Positions 37,848 to 45,831 of a stretch of 64,000 nucleotides of DNA are shown here, in pieces. Every line of letters begins with the position of its first letter. Position 1 is the first letter of the stretch. The notes under the pieces are model-generated. The model searched no databases. It was given only the letters and a program-made list of their open reading frames with translations, and had not been told where the DNA came from. This stretch comes from Rubrivivax sp. A210. Lineage in GTDB: Bacteria > Pseudomonadota > Gammaproteobacteria > Burkholderiales > Burkholderiaceae_C. Both the position numbers and the translations under genes were made by a program. Location of the stretch: the NCBI RefSeq assembly GCF_904426505.1, contig NZ_CAJGBN010000056.1:207635-271634 (forward strand), written 5' to 3'.

Positions 37848-38282
37848 CTAGAAGGGCTTGACGACGACCAGCACCACCACCGCGGCGAACAGCAGCACCG
37901 AGACTTCGTTGAAGACGCGGTACCAGCGGTGGCTGCGCCGGTTGGCCAGTTGCTCGAAGCCGCGCATCAGCGAGCGGCACATGTGGTGGTAGCCGACCAC
38001 GCCCACCACCAGGGCCAGCTTGGCGTGCATCCAGCCGCTGCCGCGGCCTACGCCCAAGCCCAGCCAGAGCCAGAAGCCCAAGGCCAGCGCCGGCAGCATC
38101 AGCAGGCTGGAGAAGCGGTAGAGCTTGCGCGCCATCAACAGCAGGCGCTCGCGTTCGGCGTGGCTGTCGGCCGGCACCATGGCCAGGTTTACGTACAGGC
38201 GCGGCAGGTAGAACAGGCCCGCGAACCAGCTCGCCACGAAGACGATGTGCAGGGCCTTGACCCAGAGATAGGTATTCCCCAT
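37848..38282 (-). CDS. hemJ: Protoporphyrinogen IX oxidase HemJ (CopD-like)
   Basis: A 144-residue, four-helix membrane protein of the UPF0093/HemJ family, which oxidises protoporphyrinogen IX in late haem synthesis. It opens MGNTYLWVKALHIVFVASWF, with the conserved His12 and then FAGLFYLPRLYVN; WMHAKLALV carries the conserved Lys88. Being divergent from hemB, another haem gene, supports the call. CATAAT is 6 nt before ATG 38282 with no Shine-Dalgarno. The upstream intrinsic terminator at 38303-38330 separates it from transcripts coming from the right. Confidence 0.9.
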   Translation of the reverse strand: MGNTYLWVKALHIVFVASWFAGLFYLPRLYVNLAMVPADSHAERERLLLMARKLYRFSSLLMLPALALGFWLWLGLGVGRGSGWMHAKLALVVGVVGYHHMCRSLMRGFEQLANRRSHRWYRVFNEVSVLLFAAVVVLVVVKPF

Positions 38283-38288
38283 CGGGCC

Positions 38289-38294
38289 ATTATG
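38289..38294 (-). promoter_or_regulatory. -10-like hexamer 6 nt before hemJ ATG
   Basis: CATAAT on the minus strand, then GGCCCG, then ATG. It lies just beyond the terminator of the candidate small RNA, giving hemJ an independent start. No -35 is clear. Confidence 0.5.
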
Positions 38295-38302
38295 GCGGCC
38301 AC

Positions 38303-38330
38303 AAAAAAGCGCCCCGGCACAGGCCGGGGC
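38303..38330 (-). terminator. Intrinsic terminator of the candidate small RNA
   Basis: GCCCCGGC-CTGT-GCCGGGGC hairpin followed by GC and T6 on the minus strand. On the plus strand no T run follows, so it acts leftward. Confidence 0.88.
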
Positions 38331-38420
38331 GGGTAAGCCTTATCGCTGTCATCACGCTAAGGCACCTGCTCAGGGAGGAAAAGCAGGGGATGAAAGCCTC
38401 GCAGCTATCATCCGGGAACG
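38303..38420 (-). ncRNA. Candidate anti-Shine-Dalgarno small RNA between hemJ and hemB
   Basis: Read on the minus strand, three stem-loops stand in series. The first is CCTGCT...AGCAGG (38387-38365), whose loop is TTTCCTCCCTG. The second is GCCTTA...TAAGGC (38363-38337). The third is an 8-bp G+C stem with loop CTGT (38330-38311), followed by six T (38308-38303). The first loop is complementary to ribosome-binding sites (GGAGG). No open reading frame of note is present. From memory, a betaproteobacterial toxic small RNA family with an exposed anti-SD motif has been described and is listed in Rfam; this looks like a member, but no covariance search was run. The 5' end is uncertain: GATAAA at 38423-38428 (minus) is a possible -10. 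Confidence 0.7.
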
Positions 38421-38503
38421 ACTTTATCAGGTTGATTTCGAGTGCGCTACGCAGGTAAGGCCGCATTGCGCGGCATTCCTTTGCGCATAGTCAGGAGATT
38501 GTC

Positions 38504-39508
38504 TTGCATACACCCCCGGGTTTTCCCCGCAGCCGCCCGCGCCGCCTGCGCCGTGACGCCTTCACCCGCGCCATGGTGCGCGAGAACCGCCTCGCCCCCG
38601 AGGATCTGATCCTGCCGGTCTTCGTGCTCGACGGCCAGGGCCAGCAGCAGGACGTGGCCAGCATGCCCGGCGTACAGCGGCGCAGCGTCGATGGCCTCTT
38701 CGCCGTGGCCGAGGAATGCCTCGCCCTGGGCGTGCCCGTGATGGCGCTGTTCCCAGTGATAGATCCCGCGCTCAAGACGCCCGACGGCCGCGAGGCGCTC
38801 AACCCCGAGGGCCTGGTGCCGCGTGCGGTGCGCGAGCTGAAGGCACGCTTCCCGACCCTGGGCCTGCTCACCGACGTCGCGCTCGACCCCTACACCAGCC
38901 ACGGCCAGGACGGGCTGCTCGACGACAGCGGCTACATCGTCAACGACAGCACGGTGGAGGTGCTGCGCCGCCAGGCCCTGATCCAGGCCCAGGCCGGCGT
39001 CGACATCGTCGCCCCCAGCGACATGATGGACGGCCGCATCGCCGCCATCCGTGACGATCTCGAGGCGAACGGCGCCATCCACACCCGCATCATGGCCTAC
39101 AGCGCCAAGTACGCCAGCGCCTTCTACGGCCCCTTCCGCGATGCCGTGGGCTCGGCCAAGAACCTGGGCAAGGGCGACAAAAAGGTCTACCAGATGGACC
39201 CCGGCAACAGCGACGAGGCCTTGCGCGAAGTCGCGCTGGACATCGCCGAGGGTGCCGACATGGTGATGGTCAAGCCCGGCATGCCGTACCTGGACATCGT
39301 GCGCCGCGTCAAGGACGAGTTCCGCATGCCCACCTTCGCCTATCAGGTGAGCGGCGAATACGCCATGCTCAAGGCCGCCGCCGCCAATGGCTGGCTCGAC
39401 CACGACGCGGTGGTGATGGAGGCGCTGCTGGCCTTCAAGCGCGCCGGCGCCGACGGCGTGCTGAGCTATTTCGCACTCGACGCGGCGCACCTGATGAAGC
39501 GCGGCTAG
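38504..39508 (+). CDS. hemB: Delta-aminolevulinic acid dehydratase (porphobilinogen synthase)
   Basis: Condenses two 5-aminolevulinates to porphobilinogen. The 334-residue protein has RLRRDAFTRAMVREN, the active-site Lys pair in YSAKYASAFYGPFR and VMVKPGMPYLDIV, and the metal-site region TDVALDPYTSHGQDG with Asp in place of the Cys cluster, typical of Mg-type enzymes. The start is TTG 38504: AGGAG lies 6 nt upstream and the next ATG is 22 codons inside the conserved region. CorA-type transporter follows after 20 bp. Confidence 0.95.
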   Translation: MHTPPGFPRSRPRRLRRDAFTRAMVRENRLAPEDLILPVFVLDGQGQQQDVASMPGVQRRSVDGLFAVAEECLALGVPVMALFPVIDPALKTPDGREALNPEGLVPRAVRELKARFPTLGLLTDVALDPYTSHGQDGLLDDSGYIVNDSTVEVLRRQALIQAQAGVDIVAPSDMMDGRIAAIRDDLEANGAIHTRIMAYSAKYASAFYGPFRDAVGSAKNLGKGDKKVYQMDPGNSDEALREVALDIAEGADMVMVKPGMPYLDIVRRVKDEFRMPTFAYQVSGEYAMLKAAAANGWLDHDAVVMEALLAFKRAGADGVLSYFALDAAHLMKRG

Positions 39509-39528
39509 GCCGCGGCTGAAACACGCCG

Positions 39529-40626
39529 ATGCGCGTCTTCCACGTCCTTCCTGATCGCTTCACCGAGTTGCCCGGCCTGCCGGCCGAGTTGCCGGCCGGC
39601 GGCTTTCTGTGGGTAGGCAGCGCGCGGCGCGAATTCGAGGTCGGCGTGGCCGAGGTGCAGGCGGCTCTGCAGCGCCTGGCCGGTGGCCAGCTGGTCGACC
39701 TGCACGCGTCCGACCTGCTGAACAACCAGCTGCCCAGCCACTACGACTACACCTCCTGGTACGACATCATGGTGTTCCGGCGCCTGGCGCCCGGCGCCGG
39801 CACCGAAGGCCTCTTCGTCGACGACAACACCGGCACCGCGGCCACGGCCCGCCAGGCGCTGGCGGCCATCGACACACGGCCGGTGGGCTTTGCCGCCTTC
39901 GATCAGCTGCTGCTCACCGTCCACCCCGCCGAATGCGCGGTGCTCGACCACTTCGCCGCCCGCCTGGCCGGCCTGGTGGCCGGCAGCGACGGCCGCGGCG
40001 CCACCCGCCTGCCCAGCAGCCCGGCCGACCTGATGCTGCGCATGGTCAACCACATGGTCGACAGCTACCTCGACCTGCGGCGCCTGCTCACACGCCAGCT
40101 CGGCTATCTGCAGGCCCAGCTGCTCGACCCCAAGAGCCGCTTCGACGACTGGTCGCTGCTGCTCGAATCGCGCAACGCCCTGCACCTGCTGGAAGACACC
40201 TGCGAAGACCAGCGCAGCGCAGTGCAGGAATGGATAGACGCGCTCGCCGAATGGCCCGACGCCACCGACCCGCAGGCGCGGCGCGAGCGCGAGCTGCTGC
40301 GCGTGCGATCACGCGATGTGCAGGAGCATGTCGAGCGCGTGCTGGGCCATGTGCGGCGGCTCGAGCAGAGCGCCGAAACCGCGGTGCAGATGCATTTCAG
40401 CGCCTTGGGCCACCGCACCAACGACATCATGCGCACGCTCACCGTGCTGACCGCCATCTTCCTGCCGCTGAACCTGATCACCGGCTATTTCGGCATGAAT
40501 TTCGAATCGCTGCCGCTGATCCACAACCCCTATGGCTTCTGGATCGCCAGCGGCGGCATGGTCTTCGTCGGCGTCACCCTGGTCGCCATCTTCCGCAGCA
40601 AGCGCTACCTCGGCCGCTCGCGTTGA
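39529..40626 (+). CDS. CorA-family Mg2+/divalent cation transporter
   Basis: A 365-residue CorA-type channel. A soluble N-terminal alpha/beta funnel is followed by a long helix (VDSYLDLRRLLTRQL to VQMHFSALGHRTNDIM). Two C-terminal transmembrane helices are separated by the diagnostic YFGMNF (GMN) loop. ZntB-like zinc transport is possible, but magnesium is the default. It is 20 bp after hemB and 31 bp before the decarboxylase. Mg supply to the Mg-type HemB would be a plausible link, though speculative. Confidence 0.92.
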   Translation: MRVFHVLPDRFTELPGLPAELPAGGFLWVGSARREFEVGVAEVQAALQRLAGGQLVDLHASDLLNNQLPSHYDYTSWYDIMVFRRLAPGAGTEGLFVDDNTGTAATARQALAAIDTRPVGFAAFDQLLLTVHPAECAVLDHFAARLAGLVAGSDGRGATRLPSSPADLMLRMVNHMVDSYLDLRRLLTRQLGYLQAQLLDPKSRFDDWSLLLESRNALHLLEDTCEDQRSAVQEWIDALAEWPDATDPQARRERELLRVRSRDVQEHVERVLGHVRRLEQSAETAVQMHFSALGHRTNDIMRTLTVLTAIFLPLNLITGYFGMNFESLPLIHNPYGFWIASGGMVFVGVTLVAIFRSKRYLGRSR

Positions 40627-40657
40627 GCCGGGCCGGGGCGGTGCGGCCCACACCGCC

Positions 40658-42091
40658 ATGACACCCGAAGAATTCCGCCAGCACGGCCATGCCGTGATCG
40701 ACTGGATCGCCGACTACCGTGCCCGCCTCGAAACCCTGCCGGTCAGGTCGCGCAGCCAGCCGGGCGAGATCCGCGCCGCGCTGCCGGCCGCGCCGCCCGA
40801 TGCGGCCGAGCCCTTCGAGGCCATCCTGGCCGATCTCGACCGCCTCGTCGTGCCGGGGCTCTCGCAGTGGCAGCACCCGCGCTTCTTCGGCTACTTTCCG
40901 TCCAACAGCCTGCTGGCCAGCGTGCTGGGCGACTTCGTCAGCAGCGGCCTGGGCGTCATCGGCCTGGCCTGGCAGAGCAGCCCGGCGCTGACCGAGGTGG
41001 AAGAGGTCGTCACCGACTGGCTGCGCCAGATGGTGGGCCTGTCGGCCGCCTGGAGCGGCGTGATCCAGGATACGGCCTCGACCAGCACCCTGGTGGCCCT
41101 GCTCTCGGCGCGCGAGCGCAGCACGGCCTACGGCCTGGCGCGCGGTGGCCTGCAGGCCGAGACCGCACCGCTGGTGGTCTACGTCTCGGCGCACAGCCAC
41201 AGCTCGGTGGAGAAGGCGGCGCTGCTGGCCGGCTTCGGCCGCGACAACGTGCGCGTCGTCGCCCACGACGAGCGCCACGCGATGCGCCCCGAAGCCCTGG
41301 CCACGGCCATCGCCGCCGACGTGGCGGCCGGCCGCAAGCCCTGCGCCGTGGTGGCCACCTGCGGCAGCACCGCCACCACGGCCATCGACCCGGTGGCGGC
41401 CATCGCCGCCCTGGCGCAGCAACACGGCCTGTGGCTGCATGTCGACGCGGCAATGGCCGGCTCGGCCATGATCCTGCCCGAATGCCGCTGGATGTGGGAC
41501 GGCATCGAAGGCGCCGACTCGTTGGTGCTCAACCCGCACAAATGGCTGGGCGCCACCTTCGACTGCTCGGTCTACTTCGTGCGCGATGCCGAGCATCTGG
41601 TGCGCGTGATGTCCACCCACCCGAGCTACCTGCAGACCGCGGCCGACGGCCAGGTCAGGAACTACCGCGACTGGGGCCTGCCGCTGGGGCGGCGCTTTCG
41701 CGCGCTCAAGCTCTGGTTCCTGATCCGCGAGCAGGGCGTGGCAGGCCTGCAGGCGCGCCTGCGCCGCGACATGGGCCATGCGCGCTGGCTCGAAGGCCAA
41801 GTCGCCCAGACCCCCGGCTGGCGCCTGCTGGCGCCGCTGACGCTGCAGACCCTGTGCGTGCGCCACGAGCCGCCGGGGCAGGAAGGCGAGGCGCTGGACC
41901 GCCACACCCAGGCCTGGGCCGAGCGCATCAACGCCTCGGGCCTGGCCTACCTGACGCCGGCCCAACTGGATGGGCGCTGGATGGTGCGCGTCTCCATCGG
42001 CGCCGAAGCCACCGAGCTGCGGCATGTGCAGCAGCTGTGGGCCGCGATGCGGGCGCAGGTGGACGCAATCACTGACCCGCCCAGCACCTGA
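40658..42091 (+). CDS. PLP-dependent decarboxylase, aromatic-L-amino-acid decarboxylase family
   Basis: A 477-residue group II decarboxylase. It opens MTPEEFRQHGHAVIDWIADY. It has the family substrate loop PRFFGYFPSNSLLASVLGD, the cofactor region LHVDAAMAGSAMI and the PLP Lys in LVLNPHKWLGATFDCS. Likely substrates are Tyr, Trp, Phe or DOPA. ATG 40658 is chosen; the frame is open upstream only as a shadow over corA. It is probably co-transcribed with the preceding genes. Confidence 0.9.
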   Translation: MTPEEFRQHGHAVIDWIADYRARLETLPVRSRSQPGEIRAALPAAPPDAAEPFEAILADLDRLVVPGLSQWQHPRFFGYFPSNSLLASVLGDFVSSGLGVIGLAWQSSPALTEVEEVVTDWLRQMVGLSAAWSGVIQDTASTSTLVALLSARERSTAYGLARGGLQAETAPLVVYVSAHSHSSVEKAALLAGFGRDNVRVVAHDERHAMRPEALATAIAADVAAGRKPCAVVATCGSTATTAIDPVAAIAALAQQHGLWLHVDAAMAGSAMILPECRWMWDGIEGADSLVLNPHKWLGATFDCSVYFVRDAEHLVRVMSTHPSYLQTAADGQVRNYRDWGLPLGRRFRALKLWFLIREQGVAGLQARLRRDMGHARWLEGQVAQTPGWRLLAPLTLQTLCVRHEPPGQEGEALDRHTQAWAERINASGLAYLTPAQLDGRWMVRVSIGAEATELRHVQQLWAAMRAQVDAITDPPST

Positions 42092-42113
42092 TCGGCCGGG
42101 CCTTGGCCCTGCC

Positions 42114-42794
42114 TCAGCGCGTGCGGCGGGCGCGACGCAGCACGGCCAGGCCCAGGCCGACCAGGGCCAGCGAGCCGGGTTCGGGCACGACTTCGAAGTC
42201 CAGATCCTGGATGCGGACCTCGGTCGCGTCGGTGTCGGCATGGACCACGAAGACGGTGCCGACCAGGTTGAGGCCGGGGTGGTCGGAAACACCGCCGTAA
42301 TTGAGGGCATCCTGGCCGTCGACCTCGAAGCGCAGGAAATCGCCGATGGACGCATCCCAGCGGCCGATATTGAGCGTGGTCAGGCGCACCGCGCGGTCGA
42401 AGGTGAAGACCAGGGCCTCGTCCAGGTCGGTGGCGGAAGTGCCGTCGCCGCCGTCCATGTTGTCGGAATCGGTCGTGCCTGTGCCCATGGTGACACCCAG
42501 GCCGGTGCTGCCGAAGTAGACGCCGGCGCCCGCGGCGCGGCTGCTGTTGACCGGCGTGAAGATGCCCGTCGACGGGGCCGCGGTTGCGGTGACGGTCAGC
42601 GTCACGCCGCCGCGCACGAACTGCAGCGAATCGTGGCCGACGTTGTCGGGGGCTGCCGGGTCGACGCCGGTGCTCTCGAAGTTGACGTGGATGGGCGCCG
42701 CCTGGGCCAGGCTGGCAGCGCCGAGCAGCAGGCCCAGGGCGAGGGCGCGCAAGGGAGTGGCCAGCATCTTGGAGGAAAGCGGTCTGAACTGCAT
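42114..42794 (-). CDS. PEP-CTERM sorted exported protein
   Basis: A 226-residue secreted protein with signal peptide (LRALALGLLLGAASLAQAAP) and a C-terminal PEP-CTERM tripartite sequence: VPEPGSLALVGLGLAVLRR then ARRTR. The mature part is a Gly/Thr/Asp-rich beta domain (GVGVTMGTGTTDSDNMDGGD-like). Such proteins are processed by exosortase and linked to exopolysaccharide; no exosortase is in the window. Start ATG 42794; ATG 42767 would also leave a signal peptide. Confidence 0.88.
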   Translation of the reverse strand: MQFRPLSSKMLATPLRALALGLLLGAASLAQAAPIHVNFESTGVDPAAPDNVGHDSLQFVRGGVTLTVTATAAPSTGIFTPVNSSRAAGAGVYFGSTGLGVTMGTGTTDSDNMDGGDGTSATDLDEALVFTFDRAVRLTTLNIGRWDASIGDFLRFEVDGQDALNYGGVSDHPGLNLVGTVFVVHADTDATEVRIQDLDFEVVPEPGSLALVGLGLAVLRRARRTR

Positions 42795-42867
42795 GATGTC
42801 CCTGTCAATATTGTTTTGAGAGGGCTTCAGTCTAGATTTCAGGCGGCGCGCCGCAAAGGCGGCCAGC

Positions 42868-42885
42868 CCCCCGCGAGCGCGGGGG
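42868..42885. other. GC hairpin between amiC and the PEP-CTERM gene
   Basis: A 7-bp stem (CCCCCGC/GCGGGGG) with a 4-nt loop lies 25 bp downstream of the amiC stop on the minus strand. No T tract follows, so it is a weak or Rho-assisted terminator, or a leader structure for the PEP-CTERM gene. Confidence 0.4.
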
Positions 42886-42909
42886 ACGCCTGCCAACTAA
42901 TTCCGTTTT

Positions 42910-44265
42910 TCAGAGCAGGCGTTGGCGCGCCAGCGGCGGATTGCGTGCGAAATAACGCCGGATGCCGGCCGTCATCGCCTCCACCAGACGCTCGCGGTAG
43001 GCCGCATCGCGCAGCAGCTTCTCCTCGTCGGGGTTGGAGATGAAGGCGGTCTCGACCAGGATGCTGGGGATGTCGGGCGCCTTCAGTACCGCGAAGCCGG
43101 CCTGCTCGACCTGCGGCTTGTGCAGGCGGCCGACGCCGCCTATGCGCGCCAGCACCTCGCCGCCCAGGCGCAGGCTGTCCTTGATCTGGGCCGCTGTGCT
43201 CATGTCGATCAGAGTCTGCAACAGCTGGGGGTCTTTCACCGCGCGGCTGTTGACGCCGCCCACGGCGTCGGCGGCGTTCTCCTTGGCCGCAATCCAACGC
43301 GCGGCGGCGCTGCTGGCGCCGCGCGTGGACAGCGCGAAGACGCTGGCACCGCGCGCCTCGGGCCGCATGAAGGCATCGGCGTGGATGCTGACGAAGAGAT
43401 CAGCCTGCACCCGCCGCGCCTTGCGCACACGCTCGTGCAGCGGCACGAAGAAATCGGCGTCGCGCGTCAGCATCGCGCGCATGCCGGGCACGGCATCCAG
43501 CCGCTCGCGCAAGGCCAGCGCGATGGCCAGCACCACGTCCTTCTCGCGCAGGCCGCTGGGGCCGATGGCGCCGGGGTCTTCACCGCCATGGCCGGGATCA
43601 AGGGCGACGATGACGAGGCGGTCGACGCGCTGGCGCTCGGCCGCGGTGGGCGGGGCCGGAGGCGGCGGTGCGGCGGCGGCGAGGGGCGGCGCGGCTGGGG
43701 CTTCGGCCGGCGGCTGCAAGGGCGGCTCGCCCGGCTGCTCGATGCGCGCGATCAGTTCGCCCAGCGCATCGGCGGCGGCGGCAGACTGCGCCGCCGTCTC
43801 GCGCTCGCGGATCAGTGCCAGCAACGGGTCGGCCTCCTCGGCCGGAAAGAGATCGAAGACCAGGCGATGGCGGTAGGCACCCACCGGCGCCAGCGTGAAC
43901 AGCTCGGGCCGCACCGGCTGGCGCAGGTCGAACACCAGGCGCACCACGCGCGGCTGGTACTGACCCACGCGCACGCCGGCGATGAAGGGGTCGTCGGGCC
44001 GCACCTTGCCCACCAGCTCGCGCAGCTCGGGGCTGAGCTGCAGGCCGGCGATGTCGACCACCAGGCGGTGCGGTGCCTCGGTGAGCAGGTGGGTGGCTGC
44101 CAGGGCCGCGTCGGATTCGATGGTGACGCGGGTGTAGTCCTTGGCCGGCCACACGCGCACCGCCACGATCACCGGGCTGGCGGTAGCGGCCGAGGCGATG
44201 CACCAGGCCGGCAGCAGCAGCGCCAGGCGGCCCATCTGGCGCAGGGCCTGGCGGCGGGCGTTCAT
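42910..44265 (-). CDS. amiC: N-acetylmuramoyl-L-alanine amidase
   Basis: A 451-residue periplasmic amidase separating peptide from glycan during daughter cell splitting. It has an export signal with a twin arginine (NARRQALRQMGRLALLLPAW), an AMIN domain (residues about 30-140, VIVAVRVWPAKDYTRVTIES) and a Pro/Ala linker. The Amidase_3 domain has zinc ligands in IVALDPGHGGEDPGA, REKDVVLAIA and VSIHADAF, and the late Glu in ILVETAFISNPDEE. It overlaps tsaE as ATGA, so translation is coupled. Confidence 0.95.
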   Translation of the reverse strand: MNARRQALRQMGRLALLLPAWCIASAATASPVIVAVRVWPAKDYTRVTIESDAALAATHLLTEAPHRLVVDIAGLQLSPELRELVGKVRPDDPFIAGVRVGQYQPRVVRLVFDLRQPVRPELFTLAPVGAYRHRLVFDLFPAEEADPLLALIRERETAAQSAAAADALGELIARIEQPGEPPLQPPAEAPAAPPLAAAAPPPPAPPTAAERQRVDRLVIVALDPGHGGEDPGAIGPSGLREKDVVLAIALALRERLDAVPGMRAMLTRDADFFVPLHERVRKARRVQADLFVSIHADAFMRPEARGASVFALSTRGASSAAARWIAAKENAADAVGGVNSRAVKDPQLLQTLIDMSTAAQIKDSLRLGGEVLARIGGVGRLHKPQVEQAGFAVLKAPDIPSILVETAFISNPDEEKLLRDAAYRERLVEAMTAGIRRYFARNPPLARQRLL

Positions 44266-44741
44266 GCCAGCAGTTCCAGGCCGAGTGCGGTGTGGGCCTC
44301 GATGCGCAGGCTGCGGCCCTCGTTGTCCAGCGGCTCGATGAAGAGGCTCAGATCGGCCAGCGGCAACGCGCCAGCCGCACGTTCAGGCCATTCGGCGAGC
44401 TTGAGCCCGGGCGCGGCAAAGAGATCGCGCATGCCGGCGTCGGCCCATTCGCGCTTGTCAGTCAGGCGGTAGAAATCGAAGTGCGATATCGCCAGCCCGT
44501 CCTGCTCGTACAGCTCGACCACGGCATAGGTGGGGCTCTTGATGCGGCCGGCCACGCCCAGCGCCCGCAGCAGCTGGCGCACGAAGGTGGTCTTGCCGGC
44601 GCCCAGCGGGCCGTGCAGCTCGATGTAGGCATTGCGCAGCGCCGGGTGCAGCGCCAGGGTGGCGGCATAGGCGGTGCAGGCGGCCTCGTCGGGCCAGCTG
44701 CACAGGCGGCTTCCTAGAATCGGCGCATGCCGGGCGGACAT
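44262..44741 (-). CDS. tsaE: tRNA threonylcarbamoyladenosine synthesis ATPase TsaE
   Basis: A 159-residue ATPase of the t6A37 tRNA modification complex. P-loop HGPLGAGKTTFVRQLLRALG, switch region IKSPTYAVVELYE and FDFYRL, and the end motif LAEWPERA are all present. Start ATG 44741 has a GTG codon directly before it. The 5' end overlaps that of queG on the other strand by 15 bp, leaving no intergenic DNA; either start could be slightly too far upstream. Confidence 0.93.
   Translation of the reverse strand: MSARHAPILGSRLCSWPDEAACTAYAATLALHPALRNAYIELHGPLGAGKTTFVRQLLRALGVAGRIKSPTYAVVELYEQDGLAISHFDFYRLTDKREWADAGMRDLFAAPGLKLAEWPERAAGALPLADLSLFIEPLDNEGRSLRIEAHTALGLELLA
44715..44720 (+). promoter_or_regulatory. 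-10-like hexamer 6 nt before queG ATG, inside tsaE
   Basis: TAGAAT, then CGGCGC, then ATG 44727. It lies within the coding sequence of tsaE on the opposite strand. There is no Shine-Dalgarno. Confidence 0.5.
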
Positions 44742-45809
44742 CACTTGGACGGACAGCCGCTGGTGCAGCAGCTGCGGGGGTGGGCGCGAGAGCTGGGATT
44801 CTCACAGATCGGCATTGCCGGCATCGACCTCGCGACGGCCGAGCCCGGCCTGCAGGCCTGGCTGGCGGCCGGATTCCACGGCGGCATGAGCTACATGGCT
44901 GCGCACGGCATGAAGCGCTCCCGCCCGGCCGAGCTGGTGCCGGGCACGGTGAGCGTGATCAGCGCGCGCATGGACTACCTGCCGCGCGGCGCGGCCGAGG
45001 GCTGGGTGGCGGCCGAGCAGGCCGCGCTGGCCGACCCCGGCCGCGCCGTGGTCTCGGTCTATGCGCGGGGCCGCGATTACCACAAGGTGCTGCGCCAGCG
45101 CCTGCAAACCCTGGCCGAGCGCCTGCAGCAGGCCGTGGGGCCGCGCGGCCACCGCGTCTTCACCGACAGCGCCCCGGTGCTCGAGGTCGAACTGGCCACG
45201 CGCGCCGGCCTGGGCTGGCGCGGCAAGCACACGCTGGCGCTGGCGCGCGACGCCGGCTCGATGTTCTTCCTGGGCGAACTCTTCGTCGACCTGCCCCTGC
45301 CCGCCGACCCACCGGCCAGCGCCCACTGCGGCCGCTGCAGCGCCTGCATGGACATCTGCCCGACGCAGGCCATCGTTGCGCCCTACCGGCTCGATGCGAG
45401 GCGCTGCATCAGCTACCTCACCATCGAGCACGAGGGTGCCATCGCCCCCGAGCTGCGCCCGCTGATCGGCAACCGCATCTACGGCTGCGACGACTGCCAG
45501 CTCGCCTGCCCCTGGAACCGCTGGGCGCAGCGCAGCCCGCTGGCCGATTTCGACGAACGCGCCGGCCTCGGCCAGGCCACGCTGCTGGCGCTGTGGGCGT
45601 GGAGCGAGGCCGATTTCCTGCGCCTCACCGAGGGCAGCGCGATCCGCCGCATCGGCTATGGCCGCTGGCGCCGCAACCTCGCCGTGGCCCTGGGCAATGC
45701 CTGGCGCGAGACCGGAGACGCCGCCATCGCGCAGGCGCTGCACGCGGCACAGGCCGGCGCCGACGACGTGGTCGCCGAGCACATCGCCTGGGCGCTGGCG
45801 CAGCGCTGA
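44727..45809 (+). CDS. queG: Epoxyqueuosine reductase
   Basis: A 360-residue cobalamin- and [4Fe-4S]-dependent enzyme, the last step of queuosine synthesis in tRNA. The two ferredoxin-like clusters are CGRCSACMDICPTQAI and CDDCQLACPWN. The N-terminal corrinoid-binding part opens LRGWARELGFSQIGIAG. The adjacent divergent tsaE also modifies tRNA, a common betaproteobacterial pairing. It converges with dadA, leaving 22 bp. Confidence 0.95.
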   Translation: MPGGHHLDGQPLVQQLRGWARELGFSQIGIAGIDLATAEPGLQAWLAAGFHGGMSYMAAHGMKRSRPAELVPGTVSVISARMDYLPRGAAEGWVAAEQAALADPGRAVVSVYARGRDYHKVLRQRLQTLAERLQQAVGPRGHRVFTDSAPVLEVELATRAGLGWRGKHTLALARDAGSMFFLGELFVDLPLPADPPASAHCGRCSACMDICPTQAIVAPYRLDARRCISYLTIEHEGAIAPELRPLIGNRIYGCDDCQLACPWNRWAQRSPLADFDERAGLGQATLLALWAWSEADFLRLTEGSAIRRIGYGRWRRNLAVALGNAWRETGDAAIAQALHAAQAGADDVVAEHIAWALAQR

Positions 45810-45831
45810 GCCTGGAGCCAGATCAGCCGGC

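Noticed and set aside
38337..38440. Plus-strand resemblance to a GEMM-I c-di-GMP riboswitch (CACGC..AAGG...GAAAGCCTC) upstream of hemB
   Set aside because: The GAAA tetraloop and second GEMM stem are not found, and the T-run terminator is on the minus strand, so a leftward sRNA explains the structure better.
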